A stretch of DNA of 64,000 nucleotides from Pseudomonadota bacterium. GTDB taxonomy: Bacteria; Pseudomonadota; Alphaproteobacteria; Rhizobiales; Xanthobacteraceae. A program made the translations under genes and the position numbers. The DNA lies in NCBI GenBank assembly GCA_023386635.1, contig JAEWJH010000110.1, forward strand, positions 25,596 through 89,595, in the 5' to 3' direction. Shown here piece after piece: positions 59,080 through 64,000 of the stretch. The stretch's first letter is position 1. Each line of letters starts with the position of its first letter. Below the pieces are notes generated by a model. It was not told the DNA's origin. It did no database searches and worked only from the letters and a program-made list of their open reading frames with translations.

Positions 59080-59496
59080 TCAGCGGCCGCGCTGCCGCTG
59101 CTGGCCGAGGCCCATCTGTTTGGCGAGCGCGGAGCGAGCCTGCGCATAATTCGGCGCCACCATCGGATAATCCGGCGGCAGGCCCCATTTCTCGCGGTAC
59201 TGCTCGGGTGTCATATTGTACTGCGTGCGCAGATGCCGCTTGAGCGATTTGAACTTCTTTCCGTCTTCCAGGCAGACGATGTATTCGGGCGTCACCGACC
59301 GTTTTACCGGTACCGCGGGTTTGGTCGGCTCGGAGGTGCTGACCGGCTGCTGCGACGAGACGCGGCTGAGCGCGCTATGCACCTGGTTGATCAGCGCCGG
59401 GATATCGCTCGCCGGCACCGTGTTGTTGCTGACATAGGCCGACACGATATTGGCGGTCAGCGCCATGAAACTTTCGCTGGAATCGGAGTCGCTCAT
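59080..59496 (-). CDS. mucR: MucR/Ros-family zinc-finger transcriptional regulator
   Basis: 138 residues. A conserved N-terminal oligomerisation part (ANIVSAYVSNNTVPASDIPA, LINQVHSAL) is followed by the Ros/MucR zinc-finger domain, region YIVCLEDGKKFKSLKRHLRT, then YNMTPEQYREKWGLPPDYPM and APNYAQARSALAKQMGLG. Only one of the two usual Cys ligands is seen (the second is Asp), as in many MucR proteins. It is an H-NS-like global repressor of AT-rich and surface genes. ATG 59496. Confidence 0.95.
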   Translation of the reverse strand: MSDSDSSESFMALTANIVSAYVSNNTVPASDIPALINQVHSALSRVSSQQPVSTSEPTKPAVPVKRSVTPEYIVCLEDGKKFKSLKRHLRTQYNMTPEQYREKWGLPPDYPMVAPNYAQARSALAKQMGLGQQRQRGR

Positions 59497-59641
59497 AGAA
59501 CCGCGCCTTCCTGGCTGGCTAAAAACGCACTGTCACCTATCAAATAGAAAATCGTCAGCTCTCGAAATACTACTGTCGGCGGGACCACCGGACAAGTCAA
59601 ACCGGTGCGTTTAACTTGCGCAAGGTAGTCTAGCCGACTGT

Positions 59642-60670
59642 TCAGCCGTTCTTTTCCAGATGCTCGCGCAGTTCGGCGATCGACGCGAACCGGACGGTGC
59701 CCTGCGGCAGTTCCGCCTCGATCGAGCCGTCGACGTAGAGCGTGTAGCCCATGCCGTCGACGACACCGGATTTGAGGATCGGCGCGGAGCGCGGGTCGAG
59801 ATGCGGTTCGGACCGTGCTTCGACGCGCTGCTCTGATGGCGGCGGCGATTTGATCCGGCGAATGAATTCCGGGGCTTCAGCGCGCGGTTCTGCCGGCGCG
59901 GGCGATGCCGGACGGGCGTCGCGATCCCAGATCGAGTCGAACCCCTCAACCGATCCTTCCTGCTCCTCGCGCCTGCCGTCGGCGGCAGGCTCGTTCGCAT
60001 GAACCTTGTTCGCATCGTGATGCGCTTCGTGCCAGGCCGCCTCGCGGCGCTCCTGCAGCGCCTGATCGGTCTCGATGGTCTCGCCGGAGCGCAACTCCGA
60101 CCCGAGCGCCGAGACCAGTTCGTTCCCGAACGGCGGTTCGTTGCGCATGGGTTCGCCGCCGAGCGGTTCGGCGCGAATGGGCTCGGGCACGATCTCTTCC
60201 AGCGGCGGCGGAATGACCGGCGCCGGCCGCTCCTCCTCCGCCGAGCGGGCGAATGGCGTCGCGGGCGCATCGAACGACAGCGGCGGCAATGCCGGCACTA
60301 CCGTCTCCGGCTTGTCTGACGTCCGCTCGGCGTCCGTTTTCGGCCGGGTCGGGAATGCAACGCGGCCCGGCGCGTTGGCTGTGCCTGCAGATCGCGCCGG
60401 AGGTCGAGCGGCTTGCGCGAGCGGCGCCGGCAAATCCGCGCGCGCCGCCGTTGATCCGATCGGCCGCGAAGCCAGACCGTCAGCGATCTCGCGCAACTGA
60501 CGAATGGCGACGCAGACGGCGACGATCAGCACGCCACCGACGGCCGCGGTCGTCCCGGACAGTATCAGCGTGTTGCCAAGGCTGAATTCCTTGATCGGCA
60601 TGCCATAGGCGATGGCCGCGACACCGGCGCAGGCACTCAAGGCGCCCAGGATCATCAGCAGAATAGCCAT
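59642..60670 (-). CDS. Membrane protein with Pro-rich cytoplasmic region, unknown function
   Basis: 342 residues. Two N-terminal TM helices (about 2-21 and 32-56: LILSGTTAAVGGVLIVAVCV) precede a long disordered, acidic, Pro/Glu-rich part (about 70-290) containing phased EP motifs (PIRAEPLGGEPMRNEPPFG), and a small C-terminal folded domain (about 290-342: GVVDGMGYTLYVDGSIEAEL, RFASIAELREHLEKNG). ATG 60670 (MAILLMILGAL) begins the first helix. Conserved-looking in Bradyrhizobiaceae but unnamed. Confidence 0.7.
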   Translation of the reverse strand: MAILLMILGALSACAGVAAIAYGMPIKEFSLGNTLILSGTTAAVGGVLIVAVCVAIRQLREIADGLASRPIGSTAARADLPAPLAQAARPPARSAGTANAPGRVAFPTRPKTDAERTSDKPETVVPALPPLSFDAPATPFARSAEEERPAPVIPPPLEEIVPEPIRAEPLGGEPMRNEPPFGNELVSALGSELRSGETIETDQALQERREAAWHEAHHDANKVHANEPAADGRREEQEGSVEGFDSIWDRDARPASPAPAEPRAEAPEFIRRIKSPPPSEQRVEARSEPHLDPRSAPILKSGVVDGMGYTLYVDGSIEAELPQGTVRFASIAELREHLEKNG

Positions 60671-61041
60671 GTCGCAACTGACCTCGACGGTAAAACCCAG
60701 AAATGCCGCGGTGCAATACCGCCTTCCGCAATAATAGTGGCGTCCGGCGCAGACCTGCGCAAGAAATAAAGTGCGTTCACCCAACGTCTGGATTGACCAC
60801 GCGCCCTCCCCACCCCCGTTTTTGCCGCCGATTACTGGTCATCGTGGCTTCCTCCGAGCAACGCCGGCGCTCCATAAGCCGGTTGTGACAAAAATTCCGT
60901 GGTCCGGAGCGTTGCCCCGCGCCGCGCCAGGGCCTAACTACAGGTCCTGACGTGAGACCAGATCGCCGGACGGCGCGTTATCCGCACGCGTTGTCCGAGG
61001 TTTGCGCGCATCGTTATTTTTGATCCATCAGGAGGTTATCG
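60671..61041. other. Intergenic region between the membrane protein and sodB
   Basis: This 371-bp divergent gap carries the sodB promoter (60991-61019) and Shine-Dalgarno. No ORF or RNA gene is convincing. A short inverted repeat (ggtccgga / tccgcacg is not matched) was not confirmed. Confidence 0.5.
60991..61019 (+). promoter_or_regulatory. Candidate sodB promoter
   Basis: TTGTCC (60991-60996) and TTATTT (61014-61019) are spaced 17 bp and precede the sodB start by 23 bp. A strong aggagg Shine-Dalgarno lies at 61030-61035. Confidence 0.45.
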
Positions 61042-61644
61042 ATGACATTCAAGCTGCCGGATTTGCCCTACGCCCACGATGCGCTCGCGCCTTACATGTC
61101 CCGCGAAACGCTCGAATATCATCACGACAAGCACCACAAGGCCTATGTCGACAATGGCAACAAGCTGCTCGAGGGCAGCGGCCTTGAGGGCAAGCCGCTC
61201 GAAGAAATCGTGAAGGGTTCGTTCGGCAAGAACGCCGGCCTCTTCAACAACGCCGGCCAGCATTACAACCATCTGCATTTCTGGAAGTGGATGAAGCCGA
61301 ACGGCGGCGGCGACAAGGTGCCCGGCAATCTCCTGAAGAAAATCGACAGCGACCTCGGCGGTCTCGCCAAGGCCAAGGAAGACTTCGTCCAGGCCGGCGT
61401 CACCCAGTTCGGCTCGGGCTGGAGCTGGATCGCCGTCAAGGACGGCAAGCTCGCGATCATGAAGACCGCCAACGGCGAGAGCCCGCTGGTGCACGGCGCC
61501 AAGCCGATCCTCGGCTGCGACGTCTGGGAGCACTCCTACTACATCGATTACCGCAACCGCCGGCCCGACTACCTCAAGGCCTTCGTCGATCATCTGGTCA
61601 ACTGGGATTACGTCGCCGAGATGTACGAAGCCGCCGCCAAGTAA
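61042..61644 (+). CDS. sodB: Iron superoxide dismutase
   Basis: 200 residues. Metal ligands are His27 in EYHHDKHH, His77 in NNAGQHYNHLHFW, and the Asp and His of GCDVWEHSYYIDY. Gln73 in NNAGQ is the Fe-type outer-sphere residue. It dismutates superoxide in the cytoplasm. The start MTFKLPDLPYAHDALAPYMS is conserved. A perfect terminator follows, so it is monocistronic. Confidence 0.96.
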   Translation: MTFKLPDLPYAHDALAPYMSRETLEYHHDKHHKAYVDNGNKLLEGSGLEGKPLEEIVKGSFGKNAGLFNNAGQHYNHLHFWKWMKPNGGGDKVPGNLLKKIDSDLGGLAKAKEDFVQAGVTQFGSGWSWIAVKDGKLAIMKTANGESPLVHGAKPILGCDVWEHSYYIDYRNRRPDYLKAFVDHLVNWDYVAEMYEAAAK

Positions 61645-61670
61645 CGGCCGCGACAAGCGATCAACGACAC

Positions 61671-61699
61671 GAACGGGGCCTCAGGCCCCGTTCTTTTTT
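61671..61699 (+). terminator. Rho-independent terminator of sodB
   Basis: A perfect 10-bp stem gaacggggcc / ggccccgttc with loop tca is followed by six T. Confidence 0.93.
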
Positions 61700-61800
61700 G
61701 CCCGTTTTTATGGGCTCGTTTTCGACGCGGTTCAGCCCGCTTTCGTTCATGCGCCATACAGCCATTCCAGCTAGGCTGCGCGGCCAATGACCAACGCGCG

Positions 61801-63456
61801 ATGATGATGCGAGCCGGACCATCGTCTTTCGCGGGCCCCGCCAGCCTTTGGGCGGCCCGCCCCATTTTCGACCGCCTCGCGCTCGCGCTGCTGGCCGTGC
61901 TGGTGATCGCGGTGGCCGCGACCTTTCGCGATTACGGCCTCGGCTGGGACGATTACACCCATTCGCAATATGGCGATCTGCTGCTGTCGCTGTACGGCTC
62001 CGGCTTCCGCGACCAGCGCGCTCTGTCGTTCGTCAATCTCTACATGTATGGCGGCGGCTTCGACATGCTGGCCGCGCTTGCCGCCAAAATCCTGCCGTTC
62101 GACCTGTTCGAGACGCGGCGGCTGATCGGCGGGTTGATCGGCATCGCCGGCATCGCCGGCACCTGGCGGCTCGGCCACCGGCTCGGCGGTCCCGCGGCCG
62201 GCTTGCTCGCCGCGCTCCTGCTGGCCACCATGCCGCTGTTCTACGGCCATATGTTCATGAACCCGAAGGATGCCCCCTTCGCGGTCGCCATGGCATTTCT
62301 GCTGCTCGCGCTGGTGCACGCGCTCGAACGCTACCCGGAGCCGCCGCGCGCGGTCGTGGTCTGCGTTGGGCTCGCACTCGGCATCGCCACCGGCACGCGG
62401 ATTCTCGCCCTGATCGGCGCGCTCTATATGCTGCCGGCGATGCTGTTGCTCTTGCTCGACGACGCGCGCACGCGCGGCTGGCGAGACGCCTGGCGGCGGC
62501 TCGGCCGGTTCGTGCTGCTGATGCTGCCGCTGTTGCCGATCGCTTATGTGGTGATGGGCCTGCTGTGGCCGTGGGCCGTACTCGATCCGCTCAATCCGCT
62601 GCTCGCGGTCGAATACTTCGCGCATTTCTTCGAGAAGCCCTGGAAGGAATTGTATGAAGGCGCGCTGGTCTCGGTGCCGGACATGCCGGCAACCTATCTG
62701 CCCAAGCTGTTCTCGCTGAAACTGCCGGAGATCGTGCTGCTCACCGGCACCATCGGCCTGATCGGCACCGTGGTCGCGGCATTCCGTCATGACCTGTCCG
62801 CACGCCGGCGCTCCGCATTGATCATGATTGCCGGCGCGGCGCTCATTCCCGTCCTCTATGCGATGATATCGCGGCCGGCCCTCTACAACGGCGTGCGGCA
62901 CTTCACGTTTATCCTGCCACCGCTCGCGGCGATGGCCGCCGTCGGCGCGGTGGGGACGCTGACCTGGCTGCGCACGCGCCATGTCGCCGCCTTCGCCACC
63001 GGCGCCGCGCTGATCGCGCTTGGCATCGGCAGTTCGATCGCCGACATGGTACGGCTGCACCCCTATCAGTACGCCCATTTCAACTGGCTGGCCGGCGGCG
63101 TGCGCGGCGCCGACCTCAACTACATGCTCGACTACTGGGGCCTCGCCTTCAAACAGGCGACCGAGGATTTGCGCGCGCATCTCAAAACAGCGGGCGAAAA
63201 GCCGCCTGCCCGCGGCTACTGGATCGTCGCGGTCTGCGGGCCACAGCGCGTCGCGCAGGTCGAGCTCGGCACCAAATTCCAGACCACCGCCGATCCGCGC
63301 CGCGCCGATTTCGCGCTGACGCTCGGCGAGTTCTATTGCCGCAATCTCAATGCGCCGGTGATCGCCAAAGTGGTGCGCGACGACGTCACTTTCGCCACCG
63401 TCTACGACATCCGCGGCCGCACGGTCGGCGATCTGCTGACCATGCCGCCGCCGTGA
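61801..63456 (+). CDS. GT-C family membrane glycosyltransferase (PMT/ArnT-like)
   Basis: 551 residues with about 11 TM helices. The first periplasmic loop carries the DD motif YGLGWDDYTHSQYGDLLLSL characteristic of GT-C/PMT_2 transferases, which use polyprenyl-phosphate sugars. Further features are LYMYGGGFDML, GHMFMNPKDAPFAVAMAF, and a C-terminal soluble-like segment after residue 430. It probably modifies a glycan or lipid at the periplasmic face. ATG 61801 starts MMMRAG; the second or third Met may be used. A family A repeat follows. Confidence 0.88.
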   Translation: MMMRAGPSSFAGPASLWAARPIFDRLALALLAVLVIAVAATFRDYGLGWDDYTHSQYGDLLLSLYGSGFRDQRALSFVNLYMYGGGFDMLAALAAKILPFDLFETRRLIGGLIGIAGIAGTWRLGHRLGGPAAGLLAALLLATMPLFYGHMFMNPKDAPFAVAMAFLLLALVHALERYPEPPRAVVVCVGLALGIATGTRILALIGALYMLPAMLLLLLDDARTRGWRDAWRRLGRFVLLMLPLLPIAYVVMGLLWPWAVLDPLNPLLAVEYFAHFFEKPWKELYEGALVSVPDMPATYLPKLFSLKLPEIVLLTGTIGLIGTVVAAFRHDLSARRRSALIMIAGAALIPVLYAMISRPALYNGVRHFTFILPPLAAMAAVGAVGTLTWLRTRHVAAFATGAALIALGIGSSIADMVRLHPYQYAHFNWLAGGVRGADLNYMLDYWGLAFKQATEDLRAHLKTAGEKPPARGYWIVAVCGPQRVAQVELGTKFQTTADPRRADFALTLGEFYCRNLNAPVIAKVVRDDVTFATVYDIRGRTVGDLLTMPPP

Positions 63457-63476
63457 AAGATGCGGGGCTAGCTCCG

Positions 63477-63585
63477 CCTCATTCTGAGGAGCGCCTCTTG
63501 GCGCGTCTCGAAGGACGAGGCGGCCACGATCATTCCCGCCTCCTGGTTCGAGACGCGATCCTGACGGATCGCCCTCACCATGAGG
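63477..63585. repeat. Palindromic intergenic repeat, family A copy 4
   Basis: A 109-bp element starting cctcattctgaggagcgcc and ending ccctcaccatgagg, with CGTCTCGAAGGACGAGG and GGTTCGAGACGCGATCC arms. It lies between convergent glycosyltransferase and M20 peptidase genes. Confidence 0.8.
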
Positions 63586-63595
63586 CTATCGTCAC

Positions 63596-64000
63596 TTACG
63601 CCGACAGCGCCGCCAGAATTCGCGCCCAGGAGCGGATACCCTTGTGGAAGCAGGTGAGGTCGAACTTCTCGTTCGGCGAATGCACCCGGTCGTCGTCGAG
63701 CGCGAAACCGACCAGCAGCGAGTCCATGCCGAGCACGCTCTTGAAGTCGCCGACGATCGGGATCGAGCCCCCGGCGCCGACCGTCACCGCCTTCTTGCCC
63801 CACTCCTCCGCCAGCGCGGTCCGCGCCTTGTTCAGCGCCGGGTTGTCATAGGAGAGCTGGATCGCCGGCGACAGGCCGTGATTGCCGAAGGCGACGCTGC
63901 AATCGGCCGGGATCCTACTGCGGACGAACGCCCGGAAGCTGTCGCGGATTCTCTGCGGATCCTGCCGGCCCACCAGACGGAACGACACCTTGGCCGAGGC
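63596..64000 (-). CDS. M20-family metallopeptidase/dipeptidase, C-terminal part
   Basis: The last 134 residues are visible; the N-terminus lies outside the window. VSFRLVGRQDPQRIRDSFRA fits the dimerisation domain end and GNHGLSPAIQLSYDNPALNK the following strand. The conserved WGKKAVTVGAGGSIPIVGDF and LLVGFALDDDRVHSPNEKFD followed by CFHKGIRSWARIL contain the His and Glu of the second metal site. It is a zinc exopeptidase of the M20/M25/M40 group. The open frame runs to the window edge. Confidence 0.9.
   Translation of the reverse strand, partial: ASAKVSFRLVGRQDPQRIRDSFRAFVRSRIPADCSVAFGNHGLSPAIQLSYDNPALNKARTALAEEWGKKAVTVGAGGSIPIVGDFKSVLGMDSLLVGFALDDDRVHSPNEKFDLTCFHKGIRSWARILAALSA

Noticed and set aside
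59080..59496. MucR zinc finger missing a cysteine, read as a defect
   Set aside because: Many MucR/Ros proteins replace the second Cys by Asp or another residue and still function.

Overview
The window is GC-rich, gene-dense chromosomal DNA of an alphaproteobacterium, most likely Hyphomicrobiales near Bradyrhizobium, Rhodopseudomonas or Pseudolabrys. The pointers are a cytochrome c maturation operon of the cycHJKL type followed by degP, a two-component pair and glnE; MucR; PleC- and DivJ-like kinases; DUF2336, DUF1491, DUF5330 and DUF6456 proteins; CtrA- and CcrM-type sites; and several families of palindromic intergenic repeats. No rRNA, tRNA or CRISPR array was seen.

Layout. 1-437: end of an Ogt-type DNA repair methyltransferase. 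444-4166: a catabolic operon (Bug receptor, SDR, amidohydrolase) with its LysR regulator. 4363-10968: a cation diffusion facilitator with three C-terminal domains, aminopeptidase N and a PleC-like kinase whose promoter region is crowded with GANTC sites. 10975-22288 (minus strand): glnE, a two-component system, a DegP/HtrA protease and ccmI-ccmE-ccmF-ccmH. 22373-27409: a conserved unknown protein, a glycine-zipper lipoprotein, a second two-component system and a nitroreductase.

27487-39133 holds a gene-transfer-agent-like (GTA) or prophage-derived locus. In order of transcription it has a promoter with a palindromic operator, a 50-residue membrane protein, a terminator-like hairpin, a small unknown protein at the g1 position, large terminase, portal, a g3.5-like membrane protein, prohead protease, HK97 capsid, connector and a truncated adaptor. 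There it stops. The tail module is absent, and an AT-rich block with two methyltransferase-like genes sits between the broken adaptor gene and a GH108 lysozyme/holin pair. A bactofilin, a DUF6494-like protein, a tiny membrane protein and a secreted trypsin-like protease lie inside it. A near copy of its promoter (24 of 28 bases, same 13-bp palindrome) lies 6 kb upstream in front of an HTH gene at 44497-45042, which suggests a shared regulatory circuit.

39151-47686: small lipoprotein, drug exporter, aryl-CoA ligase with a divergent Old Yellow Enzyme, the HTH gene, a RES/Xre toxin-antitoxin pair, a YcgN-like protein and HicAB. 47878-64000: penicillin-binding protein 1A, a DUF1214/DUF1254 pair, a lipoprotein, DUF2336 (with CtrA boxes), DUF1491, a peptidoglycan-binding protein, a DivJ-like kinase, DUF5330, SufE, DUF6456, MucR, a membrane-anchored unknown, Fe-superoxide dismutase, a GT-C glycosyltransferase and the end of an M20 peptidase.

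Functional calls rest on motifs and gene order read by eye; no database search was possible.
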